Part shown: positions 5,136 through 13,514 of the stretch, piece after piece
How the letters are laid out: each line of letters begins with the position of its first letter
How positions within the stretch are numbered: position 1 is the stretch's first letter
The notes under the pieces: model-generated
What the model was told of the DNA's origin: nothing
Databases searched by the model: none
Seen by the model: only the letters and a program-made list of their open reading frames with translations
Translations under genes and position numbers: made by a program
Origin: Clostridia bacterium
GTDB lineage: Bacteria; Bacillota; Clostridia; Christensenellales; UBA1242
Assembly (NCBI GenBank): GCA_017443885.1
Contig: JAFSXW010000059.1
Coordinates: 1-14,176 of the forward strand
Length of the DNA: 14,176 bases
Direction of reading: 5' to 3'

Positions 5136-8100
5136 TTAACTAATTTCAATAAATTCACCAGTGGTAAGTTTGCATATATATTTTTTCACCACTTTTTCTT
5201 TATAAGAAGCCTCTAATGCCAAACTGTAAAGCCTAATTTGTTCGCTATAAGTTTCAATTAATTTTTGTGCATTTTTATTCGTAAGTTTATAATCAATTAA
5301 AATTAATCCACCATTAGTTTTAAGCACTAAATCACAAACTCCTTGCACAACCATAAATTCACCATTATTTTCACAAGTTTTTGTAATTGGATTATATGCC
5401 ATTATAAATTCTTTTTCTTTTAATGCACCATTTTTGTAATTATCTTGTATAACTTTATTAGTTACAACATTTAAAATTTGCAATTTATTCACCATTTTTG
5501 CATCATTTTCACTTAACAAGTTTGAATTTTGCAATTTTTTAATAATTTTATCAATATCTTCAATGGTTTTTTCACTAAAATCTGCATTTTCTAAAATTTT
5601 ATGATAAATAATGCCCAAATTTGCATCAAATCCTTCTTCTTCGCTAAACAACACTGGCACAACAGCATTTTCTTCCTGCAATATTTTTGTAACGCTAGAC
5701 TTTGCCTGATAACTATAAATTGCATTTTTTTCGCTTTTATTATATATATTTTGCAAAGCCTCAACTTTTTCTTTATTTGGATTTGCAAAAATAACTTGCC
5801 TATAATTTGATTCATTTGTTTTATTATCAAAATCATCAACGCTTGTTATATTTATTTCGGCTGTGCCTTTTAGTTTATTCTCTCCATTAATTTTATCAAA
5901 GTAAACACAGCTCAGCCAATCCACAAAACCGCCTGCATATTGTGGTGGCAAATTTTCTTTTAACTCTTCGTGCTGAGAGCTTGCAACAACTATCAAATGA
6001 TTCACCGCCCTTGTTAGTGCAACATAAAACAACCTAACATTTTCTTCTTTTGTTTTAAACGCCTCGGTATCTTTAATAACAGCACGCACAAAGTTTTCAC
6101 ATTTATACCTTAAATCTTCATCATAGTATCTTAACCCAACACCAAGATTTTTGCTAATAAGTAAATCTCCCATTCCAGATTTTTTGCTAAATTCTTTTCC
6201 GCAGTTCACGAGATAAACAACAGGAAATTCAAGCCCTTTGCTCGCGTGTATTGTCATAACTTTCACTGCATCTCCTTCAGGCACAGTTTCACAAACAACA
6301 CTAGAGTTTTTCAAATTTTCTAAATATGCCGACAAACTAATATCGCTAAATGTGTTTATAAATCTAATTAATCGCTTTAACTTTTGATTTCTATCTTCGC
6401 CATAACATAACAAAACTTCTAAATTAAAATGCTCACTAATTTCTTCTATTAATTCTTTTGCAGATATAATTTTGCTCAATGTTCTTAATTTGTTAATTGT
6501 TTGCATAAAATAATTTAATCTATTTTGCAAATTTTCTTCTAAATTTTGCATTGTGTAGGCGTTTTTCACGGTTTCATAAAAGAATTTTGAATTTTTATTC
6601 TCTGCCTTTATTTTAGATAAATCATTATAACTAAAATTAAATAGTCTTGAAACCATCAAACTTATAAGTGTGTAATCATCTGCAAAATTATTTATTATTT
6701 TAAGCAAATTCAAAATAGCCAAAATGTCTGGGTCCTGAAAAACATCTTCACTATAATCACTTGCAACGGGTATGCCTAAATTTTTAAGTGTTTTAGAAAA
6801 CTCTTCTAAATATGTTCCCCTAGATGCCATCAAAACCACAAAATCGCTATACCTAAGCCTGCGATCTTCCACACCACTTCCGTTTCGTATTTTTTGTCCA
6901 TACAGTTTTGCAATGCTAGATGCAACTATTTTTGCCTCTTCTTCTGCAATAGTTTTTTCTTTTTCATATTCCTCATCATGTTCTAGCACACTATAAACCT
7001 TAAGTTTCTGTATTTCACCATCTTGCTTAAAATTTTCATTTGTTTTAAGGGCAGATGTATCGTTAAAATAAACACTCACTGCACTTTCATCATCAGCATT
7101 TTCCCATTTATCCGTTCCACAAACAAGCAAGCCTTCTGGATTGTAATTTATTCCACCAAAATCTTTTGTGTAACATTTAGAGAAAATAAAATTGCAAAAA
7201 TCAAGAATTTTATAATTGCTCCTAAAATTCTCCTTCAAATCCACAACTTCATCATTGTCATTTTTATCACTATTATAATCATTATATCTATTCAAAAAAA
7301 TTTCTGGTTCGCATAGTCTAAATCTATAAATGCTCTGTTTTATATCACCAACCATAAATCGATTATTGTTGCTTGAAATTGTAGATAAAATCTGTTCTTG
7401 AATTGGGCTTATATCTTGATATTCATCAACAAACACATATTTATATTTGTCTTTTAAAATGCTCACTATATCTTCATGTTCTAATAATTTCAATGTGAAA
7501 TGCTCTAGATCATCAAAATCCAATCCACCCTTTTGATTTTTTAGTTCAGAAAGGATTTCACAATATCTGTCTGCAAGCCTTTTTAAGGCAACAACTCTTT
7601 GCTTATTTTTTGATAAATGTGCTTTAATTTCTTCAAAATCATTTTCACCCCACATCTCTTTTAATGCTTTTATTCTGGCAGAAAATTCATTTTTTAGTTC
7701 TTGAACATATAACTTAGTGCTAACCATATCATCACTAACTTTTGATGGAATTGTTTTAAAAGATGGAAGGTTCATTAAATTCTCAAAATTAATTTTCACA
7801 CTAGAATTTTTTGAAATTAAACCAGCAATAAAAACGAGATTTTCAACATAATTATATAATTTTTCATCACTTTTTTCATTAATTTTATGCAAAATTGCAG
7901 AAAATTGGCTAAGGTAATATTCAAAAACATTTTGGGCTTTTTTATTAATTATCTGTGCACATTCATTTTTTTCTAAATTAGTATTATAGCATTTTTCTAA
8001 ATTTTCATTAAACCAAACTTCCGGATTAATTTGACTATTTAAAAATTTAGATAAGTTCACAATTACTTCTTCAAGTGCATCTTCTTTTCTGTTTTTGTTT

Positions 8101-8564
8101 AAAATATCAGCAAGTTCAATCATTTCTTTATCAGCATTATTTAAGCATTCTTCAATTAATGTTTCCATTGCCCTTTGCTTTAATGCACTCATTTCTAATT
8201 CATCTAAAACAACAAAAGAAGGGTCTAAACCTATCACATAAAAATACGTTTTTAAAAGTCTTGCACAAAAACTATGGAGATTAGAAACATCACTTGTTCC
8301 AACTTCTTCAATTTGTTGTAAAATAAAATCATCAGGCTCACACTTTTCAAGTCCGCTAATTAATTTATTTGTCATATCACTAGCCGAAGCCTTAGTAAAG
8401 GTCACAACTAAAAAATTAGAAATAGGAATTCTTTTGTTTACAATTAAATCTATAATTCTAGCAATCATTACAGTTGTTTTCCCACTGCCAGCCCCAGCTG
8501 AAACTAGTAAGTTTTTATCTGCAAGTTTTATGGCTTTTTCTTGAGATTGAGTAAATTTAGTCAT
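5136..8564 (-). CDS. addA: AddA, helicase-nuclease subunit of the AddAB double-strand-break resection enzyme
   Basis: This UvrD-like superfamily 1 helicase with a C-terminal RecB-type nuclease unwinds and degrades DNA ends to make 3' tails for RecA. I place the start at the ATG at 8564 (1142 residues), because GGAGG sits 6 nt upstream of it. An ATG 24 nt earlier in frame, at 8588, has no such site. Numbered from 8564, the helicase motifs are all present: AGAGSGKTT (23-31), TFTKASA (55-61), DEYQD (380-384), GDIKQSIYRFR (406-416), ENFRSN (445-450), TIHASKGLEF (771-780) and RLFYVALTRA (844-853). Nuclease residues are intact: His988, Asp1078, Asp1091 with Lys1093 in IDYK, and the Gln1109-Tyr1113 QxxxY motif. 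Its start overlaps the addB stop by 8 nt, so subunit levels are translationally coupled. At 1142 residues it is somewhat shorter than B. subtilis AddA (about 1232). Confidence 0.96.
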   Translation of the reverse strand: MTKFTQSQEKAIKLADKNLLVSAGAGSGKTTVMIARIIDLIVNKRIPISNFLVVTFTKASASDMTNKLISGLEKCEPDDFILQQIEEVGTSDVSNLHSFCARLLKTYFYVIGLDPSFVVLDELEMSALKQRAMETLIEECLNNADKEMIELADILNKNRKEDALEEVIVNLSKFLNSQINPEVWFNENLEKCYNTNLEKNECAQIINKKAQNVFEYYLSQFSAILHKINEKSDEKLYNYVENLVFIAGLISKNSSVKINFENLMNLPSFKTIPSKVSDDMVSTKLYVQELKNEFSARIKALKEMWGENDFEEIKAHLSKNKQRVVALKRLADRYCEILSELKNQKGGLDFDDLEHFTLKLLEHEDIVSILKDKYKYVFVDEYQDISPIQEQILSTISSNNNRFMVGDIKQSIYRFRLCEPEIFLNRYNDYNSDKNDNDEVVDLKENFRSNYKILDFCNFIFSKCYTKDFGGINYNPEGLLVCGTDKWENADDESAVSVYFNDTSALKTNENFKQDGEIQKLKVYSVLEHDEEYEKEKTIAEEEAKIVASSIAKLYGQKIRNGSGVEDRRLRYSDFVVLMASRGTYLEEFSKTLKNLGIPVASDYSEDVFQDPDILAILNLLKIINNFADDYTLISLMVSRLFNFSYNDLSKIKAENKNSKFFYETVKNAYTMQNLEENLQNRLNYFMQTINKLRTLSKIISAKELIEEISEHFNLEVLLCYGEDRNQKLKRLIRFINTFSDISLSAYLENLKNSSVVCETVPEGDAVKVMTIHASKGLEFPVVYLVNCGKEFSKKSGMGDLLISKNLGVGLRYYDEDLRYKCENFVRAVIKDTEAFKTKEENVRLFYVALTRAVNHLIVVASSQHEELKENLPPQYAGGFVDWLSCVYFDKINGENKLKGTAEINITSVDDFDNKTNESNYRQVIFANPNKEKVEALQNIYNKSEKNAIYSYQAKSSVTKILQEENAVVPVLFSEEEGFDANLGIIYHKILENADFSEKTIEDIDKIIKKLQNSNLLSENDAKMVNKLQILNVVTNKVIQDNYKNGALKEKEFIMAYNPITKTCENNGEFMVVQGVCDLVLKTNGGLILIDYKLTNKNAQKLIETYSEQIRLYSLALEASYKEKVVKKYICKLTTGEFIEIS

Positions 8565-11500
8565 AGTCAGCCTCCGCAATTTGTTCATTGGTTATTTTTT
8601 TATTCATACTTCTACCATTTTTAAGGTCAAAGTTTAGCACCCCACAAGTTTTTTTCATTGGGCAGTAGTCGCACGCAATTCTACTTGCATCTGTTTTTAG
8701 CGGACTGCAAATAATATTTCCATCTAAAATTTCTTCAATAGCTTTATTTGAAAGACTATAAACATACTTAGTTAGCCCATCTAAAGTTTCTTCACTAACT
8801 AAATTATCGCTATTTTTAAGTTCAAAAACGCCACTTTGCCTAGTTTGTTCATTATTTTTAAGTTCAACTTTTATCTTATGGCTTTTTGGATTAGATAAAC
8901 TTAAATTATTATCAATAGCCCTTATAACATTTAAATTATTAACAATTAACCCACTGTTTCTATATAAATCTTCTCCAGCCTCTTTATCTTGCGCAAATTC
9001 ATTATGAATAGGAAAATATAACACTGCCACGCTTTTTAAGTTTCTATAATTCTTTAGTGCTAGTAAATAACTTATAAGCTGAATCTTTCTACCATAATAA
9101 ATATCTTTAGCATCAACTGAAATATTGCCTGTTTTATAATCAATAATTTTTAAATAATTTTCAAAGGCATCAATTCTATCAACTTTTCCAACAAGTTTAA
9201 TATCATTCTTAAACACAACGCTAGGGTTCTTTGCACCAAAACTATACTCTTCTTCAATGCTTTTAAAACTGCTTGTTAAATGCTCATCATAAATATACTT
9301 GCATAACCTAATTGCTTCACCACTAACCACGCTTAAAACAAGCGCATTTTTTTCTTTTGAAATTTGCAATTCATCTAATGCATTATTAATTATTTTTTTA
9401 GTTACATCTAAAATGTTGTTTTTATTCACTTTTTCAATATTTTTTACAAAATGCTCTGCAATATAGTGCAAAATATTACCAACATCTAATGCACGAAGTG
9501 AGCCATCTTCTTTTTCTTTTGCCCCAAGCCCATAAGATAAAAAATGCAAAAGTGGGCATGCAAAATATTTTTCAAGTTGACTAATACTAACCGACTTATT
9601 TGGAAAATACAAATTAGTTGCATTTGTTATTTTTTCAATTTCTGGCTCTACATTTATATTGTATAGTATATTTTTTGCCGTTTCACTTAAATGCCCAGAA
9701 AGCGCATAATAAAGCGTTGATAATAGTTCATTATCTTCATAATTTATATTTTCTTTTTCTTTAAGTGCATTTTCTATTAAAAATTTTTCAGCAGTTTTAG
9801 GACTGTAAAATCTGCAATTTTGGTTATTTTTATATGTAAAACTGCTAAAAATTGGCAATTCTTTGCCATTTTGCGTAAAAATTCTTTGTATTTTAGAAAT
9901 TAAATTTGAAGGTTTACACTCTTCCCCTTTAATGTTAAAAGCGGGATAAGTTAAAACAAGTTGCCTTTTTGCTAGTAGTAGCAGGTTAAAAATTTTAAAT
10001 CTTTCTCTTCTATTTATAGTTCGAATAGTTGGCTCAATTTTCTTTTGTGCAACATCACTTAAACTGCCAAGTTCATTATCTAGCACTATTCCACAATCGT
10101 CTTGCCTTAATGGCACAACGCCATCAAGAGTTCCACATATATAAACATCTTTTGTTAGTGGGCTAATTGAAAGAAAATCACTTGTGATATTTATTCCACC
10201 AAGAGAAACTGGCAAACACGATATTTTAACTGCCTCTGCCCCACTGATAATCAGTGCATAAAACTCATCAATAGTTGTTTGAGAAGATCCCATAAAGGTA
10301 ATGAGCCCAGAAAGCATATTTGCAAACTTATCATAGCTTTGCCTTGTAATCTCGGCACTTTCTTTATTTAATTTTAAACTTAAATTATATAAATTATTTA
10401 ATCTTTCTTTAATATTTATTTCATCAAAAAAACACAAAACACCATTGGAAAACATCTCAATATTTGTGGCATTTTTTATATTTTGTGCAAAAATTTGCAA
10501 TATTTTCATTATTTTTGCGCGAATTTCTTCTATTTTTGCATATTTTTCATTATCTTTCCCAAATTCAAATGGTTTAAAAAAACCTTTATAACTAATTGAA
10601 TATTTAACGCAATAGTTTTCAAATATATCAACATCATCATTAAAATCAAGCAAAATGTTTTTTGATAGCTCAATCACATCTTCTTTTGTGTAACCTCGCC
10701 TTACACAGTCAAGACATTTGCAAACCAACAGAAACAAAGGATGCGAAAGCAAATTATGTTGTTTAGATATGAAATATGGCAACAGTCTATCAGATAGTTC
10801 GGTTTTAAAAAAGTTTTCATATTCAATTGGGTTTGCACAATATATGGCAATTTCTTTAGGCTTCACCTTTCCCATAAAAACATCGCTATAAATTTTATCT
10901 GCAATAAAAGAAACTTCTTCTCTTGGCCCAGATGCCTCATACAATAAAACTTCATCTTTTATTTCTTTTTTAACATATGGGTAATTATTTAAATTTTCTG
11001 CTAAATGTTTTAGAATGGCATTTTTTTGCTCTTCTTTAAAAGTAGGATTATATGGATAGTTATATCTATTTGCCACTTGTTTAACTTTTTCAAACACTTC
11101 GCAATCTAGGGCTTCAGCAGATTCGCCATCATTCTTTTTAAATGTGCACGCCACTTTAACACTTTTGCTAACTTTTGCAACTTCGCCAATAAATTCAGCG
11201 CCTTGTGTTGTTAAACTTTCAAAACCAACAACATACACTTCTTTATCGTTTAAATAATCCGTGTTGTAAATCGCCTTTGATAGATAATCAAGTTTATCGC
11301 AATTATCTAAAAATCTATCGCTAATATATTTTTGATATTCATAATAAATTAAAGCAATATCCTTCATTTTTATTTTTAACGATTCAGGCACTTTGTTTGC
11401 TAAATCTTGCGCTTCCTCTGCAGTTATTCTGCTGGCTTTAAACTGGCTAATAGTGTCGTAAACAATTTCTGCAAAGCCAATTTTTTTAGCACTTTTTTTA

Positions 11501-11802
11501 AAGCAAACTAATTTTTCATAATTATCTAATATAATTTTCCTAACAATAAGCACTGCATTTTCTTTAGATATATATTTATCTTTATTAGATGTGTCTATTT
11601 TTTCTAAAAGCCTCACAAAAGAATACACGCTAATAGACGATGTTGCATTTGTTTTATTTAAAATTAATTGTTCTATCATAAGGCTACTATTTTCTGGCAC
11701 TAAAACAACAACCTCGTTTTTAACATCAAGGCTAGTTATTTCGTTTATAGCATTTAAAATTGCACCACCAGTTGTGTCGCTTAAAATAAAATCTAATTTC
11801 AT
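8557..11802 (-). CDS. addB: AddB, nuclease / Fe-S subunit of AddAB
   Basis: This 1081-residue partner of AddA has an inactivated helicase-like fold plus a nuclease domain, and in characterised enzymes it scans for Chi. The C-terminal nuclease is intact: His779 in GNILHYIAEHF, Asp875 in GKVDRID, Asp888 and Lys890 in IDYKTG, and QLISY (908-912). The four Cys of the AddB-type 4Fe-4S staple are visible: Cys749 in YFACP, then Cys1044, Cys1047 and Cys1053 in CDYCPMKKTC. The N-terminus MKLDFILSDTTGGAI aligns with the usual FLxGRxGSGKT stretch but has lost the Walker A Gly-Lys-Thr, so ATP binding by this subunit is unlikely. In this it resembles RexB-type proteins, as I recall them. The N-terminal match fixes the start at 11802. 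No ribosome binding site precedes it, and the promoter places the transcript start on the ATG. Confidence 0.95.
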   Translation of the reverse strand: MKLDFILSDTTGGAILNAINEITSLDVKNEVVVLVPENSSLMIEQLILNKTNATSSISVYSFVRLLEKIDTSNKDKYISKENAVLIVRKIILDNYEKLVCFKKSAKKIGFAEIVYDTISQFKASRITAEEAQDLANKVPESLKIKMKDIALIYYEYQKYISDRFLDNCDKLDYLSKAIYNTDYLNDKEVYVVGFESLTTQGAEFIGEVAKVSKSVKVACTFKKNDGESAEALDCEVFEKVKQVANRYNYPYNPTFKEEQKNAILKHLAENLNNYPYVKKEIKDEVLLYEASGPREEVSFIADKIYSDVFMGKVKPKEIAIYCANPIEYENFFKTELSDRLLPYFISKQHNLLSHPLFLLVCKCLDCVRRGYTKEDVIELSKNILLDFNDDVDIFENYCVKYSISYKGFFKPFEFGKDNEKYAKIEEIRAKIMKILQIFAQNIKNATNIEMFSNGVLCFFDEINIKERLNNLYNLSLKLNKESAEITRQSYDKFANMLSGLITFMGSSQTTIDEFYALIISGAEAVKISCLPVSLGGINITSDFLSISPLTKDVYICGTLDGVVPLRQDDCGIVLDNELGSLSDVAQKKIEPTIRTINRRERFKIFNLLLLAKRQLVLTYPAFNIKGEECKPSNLISKIQRIFTQNGKELPIFSSFTYKNNQNCRFYSPKTAEKFLIENALKEKENINYEDNELLSTLYYALSGHLSETAKNILYNINVEPEIEKITNATNLYFPNKSVSISQLEKYFACPLLHFLSYGLGAKEKEDGSLRALDVGNILHYIAEHFVKNIEKVNKNNILDVTKKIINNALDELQISKEKNALVLSVVSGEAIRLCKYIYDEHLTSSFKSIEEEYSFGAKNPSVVFKNDIKLVGKVDRIDAFENYLKIIDYKTGNISVDAKDIYYGRKIQLISYLLALKNYRNLKSVAVLYFPIHNEFAQDKEAGEDLYRNSGLIVNNLNVIRAIDNNLSLSNPKSHKIKVELKNNEQTRQSGVFELKNSDNLVSEETLDGLTKYVYSLSNKAIEEILDGNIICSPLKTDASRIACDYCPMKKTCGVLNFDLKNGRSMNKKITNEQIAEADYD

Positions 11803-11808
11803 AATAAC

Positions 11809-11837
11809 ATTTTAGCACAAATTTGTTCATAACACAA
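11809..11837 (-). promoter_or_regulatory. addBA promoter, apparently giving a leaderless mRNA
   Basis: On the minus strand TAAAAT (11809-11814), preceded by TGC to form an extended -10, has a weak TTGTGT -35 (11832-11837) at exactly 17 nt. Only six bases separate the -10 from the addB ATG, so the usual start point is the A of the ATG itself. No Shine-Dalgarno sequence lies between. Confidence 0.5.
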
Positions 11838-11863
11838 TATTTATTTAGTTTAGTGCAAATAAA

Positions 11864-11892
11864 TTGACTTTTAAGGGCATAATTTTTATACT
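11864..11892 (+). promoter_or_regulatory. Promoter of the YugP-like peptidase / signal peptidase / degV group
   Basis: TTGACT (11864-11869) and TATACT (11887-11892) are 17 nt apart, placing the start near 11899. A perfect AGGAGG (11911-11916) follows, 5 nt before the ATG at 11922. The promoter is back-to-back with that of addB; the two -35 boxes are 26 nt apart. Confidence 0.72.
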
Positions 11893-11921
11893 AGATTTAT
11901 AAGAAAAATAAGGAGGAAATC

Positions 11922-12641
11922 ATGTTTGTTTATATTGATTTAATCTTTTATATTTTAATATTTATTGCTTTTCTTTTTGGAATTTCTGCACAGGTTAAAG
12001 TTAACACCACTTTTAATAGATATAAAGATTTTTATCCACAAAACAACCAACCTAGTGAAACTGCCATAAAAAATTTATTAGAAACAGCCGGCCTTAATAA
12101 TATAAAACTAGCAAGCATTAAAGGAGAACTAACTGATAACTATAATCCAAAAACAAAAACGATTAGTTTATCAGAGTCTACCCAAAAAAATGCATCAGTT
12201 GCTTCGCTTGGTGTTGTTGCTCATGAAATTGGCCACGCCATGCAAGACAAAGATGGTTATGCTCCACTAAAAATAAGAAACGCAATAGTTCCATGGGCAA
12301 AATTTGGTTCAATTGCATTTTATCCGCTATTTATTATTGGACTTATTATGCTTTTTGTTTCTAGCACAACATTATTGGGCAGAATTTTAATTTATTCTTC
12401 CACAACTCTTTATTTTCTTTCAACACTGTTTTACATTGTAACATTGCCAGTTGAAAGAGATGCCTCCAAAAGAGCAATCGAACTTTTAAAAAACTCTGGC
12501 TCATTAAATAATGAAGAACTACATTATGCACAAGAAGTTTTAAAAGCTGCCGAACTAACATATGTTTCTGCATTGATAACATCACTTCTGTATTTTTTAA
12601 GATTTTTGTTTTATGTAACAAGAATTTTAAAAAGAGATTAA
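11922..12641 (+). CDS. YugP-like membrane zinc metallopeptidase (Zn_peptidase_2 family)
   Basis: This 239-residue integral membrane protein has the HEIGH zinc-binding motif at residues 101-105, within VVAHEIGHAMQDKDGYAPLKIRN. Glu178 in PVERDAS is the probable third zinc ligand. The family-typical DNYNPKTKTISLSE (72-85) precedes the active site. An N-terminal hydrophobic segment (about 4-22) anchors the protein, two further segments lie at about 131-150 and 154-175, and a last hydrophobic stretch covers 215-233. B. subtilis YugP is the usual reference, and its substrate is not established. The protein most likely cleaves membrane or membrane-adjacent proteins. The start is secured by AGGAGG at 5-nt spacing. 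Signal peptidase I lies 70 nt downstream with no clear terminator between, so co-transcription is likely. Confidence 0.92.
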   Translation: MFVYIDLIFYILIFIAFLFGISAQVKVNTTFNRYKDFYPQNNQPSETAIKNLLETAGLNNIKLASIKGELTDNYNPKTKTISLSESTQKNASVASLGVVAHEIGHAMQDKDGYAPLKIRNAIVPWAKFGSIAFYPLFIIGLIMLFVSSTTLLGRILIYSSTTLYFLSTLFYIVTLPVERDASKRAIELLKNSGSLNNEELHYAQEVLKAAELTYVSALITSLLYFLRFLFYVTRILKRD

Positions 12642-12697
12642 AAAACGCAAAATTGCACACTTTTCTCATAAAAAACACAAAAAAAATAACAAAAATT

Positions 12698-12714
12698 AGG
12701 TTTAAATGTAAATG
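12698..12714 (+). promoter_or_regulatory. Start-stop mini-ORF (ATG-TAA) abutting the signal peptidase start
   Basis: AGG at 12698-12700 is the only Shine-Dalgarno-like element. It sits 5 nt before an ATG at 12706 that is followed at once by TAA (12709-12711) and then by the ATG (12712) of the signal peptidase gene, all in one frame. A ribosome binding here would be best placed on the first ATG and could re-initiate 3 nt later. This may throttle expression, or it may be chance. Confidence 0.4.
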
Positions 12715-13497
12715 CCAGCAAAAAAAACAGACAACAATTTAATAAAAAAAGACGATAAAATGGCGCAGAATGAAGCCGAGCAAATTCTAGGCAATCCATA
12801 TAAAAACGGAAGTGCTTTTAAATTTGTGTTACTTTTAATGGCAATTTTTGGCGCTTGCTATTTAGTTTTTATATTTGTTTTTCAAGTGGTTTTCAAACCC
12901 ATTAGTGTTATAGGTTTTAGCATGCAACCAGGAATAAACGCCAGTGCAATTGGAACCAAAGGCGACAGAAACACAGACATTGCTTACTATCAAGCACTGG
13001 GTTCTTCTAATCTATCCTATAAAGATATAGTTATTATAAATGGGAACTACACAACAACCAAACACACACTAATTAAAAGAATTATTGCAACCCCTAACCA
13101 AACTATTACATTTAAAACTTATGGTCTTCCTAAAAATGATAATTCAACACAATTTAAAACTTATTATAAAGTTAGTGTTTATGTAAACGATTTGCTTTTA
13201 GCAGAAGATTATATTAAAAACGAAGAAATGCTAGTAAAAAAGTATGAATTAGGCGATTCTTTTAACTACGAATTTGGCGAAACATACACTAGAAACTTGA
13301 CAAACGAAGGTACATTTTCTTATACTTTAAAAGAAGATGAATATTTTGTAATGGGAGATAATCGCAATAATTCAACAGATAGTCGTGATTTTGGCCCGAT
13401 TAACAAAAAAGACATTAATGGTAAGGTTTTATTCACTGTTCCATATGGGCAAAATCTTGCCGGCGTTATTTGGAATATTCTATTAGGAAAAAATTAA
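12712..13497 (+). CDS. lepB: Signal peptidase I (type I leader peptidase)
   Basis: This 261-residue membrane-anchored serine protease removes signal peptides from exported proteins on the outer face of the membrane. A charged cytoplasmic head (1-37) is followed by one membrane segment (about 38-62). The S26 family boxes come next: VIGFSMQPG with nucleophile Ser70, then HTLIKRIIATPNQ with general base Lys122, and GDNRNNSTDSRDFGP (215-229). It is longer than minimal Gram-positive enzymes (about 180-190 residues) because of the extended head and an insertion between the lysine box and the last box (about 131-205). A TAA lies immediately before the chosen ATG, so no longer form is possible. Met17 is an alternative start but also lacks a good ribosome binding site. 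The next gene begins 17 nt after the stop. Confidence 0.95.
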   Translation: MPAKKTDNNLIKKDDKMAQNEAEQILGNPYKNGSAFKFVLLLMAIFGACYLVFIFVFQVVFKPISVIGFSMQPGINASAIGTKGDRNTDIAYYQALGSSNLSYKDIVIINGNYTTTKHTLIKRIIATPNQTITFKTYGLPKNDNSTQFKTYYKVSVYVNDLLLAEDYIKNEEMLVKKYELGDSFNYEFGETYTRNLTNEGTFSYTLKEDEYFVMGDNRNNSTDSRDFGPINKKDINGKVLFTVPYGQNLAGVIWNILLGKN

Positions 13498-13514
13498 TTT
13501 AAAGGAGAAAATAT

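Noticed and set aside
8565..8588. Upstream in-frame ATG giving AddA eight extra residues
   Set aside because: It lies deeper inside addB with no ribosome binding site, while the ATG at 8564 has GGAGG 6 nt upstream and the usual 8-nt overlap.
12361..12678. A 105-codon minus-strand frame opposite the YugP-like peptidase
   Set aside because: It is a shadow of a well-supported zinc peptidase gene, with no ribosome binding site or recognisable motif.
12642..12711. Promoter or terminator between the YugP-like peptidase and signal peptidase I
   Set aside because: The A-rich gap has no stem followed by a T-run and no convincing -35/-10 pair; co-transcription is the simpler reading.
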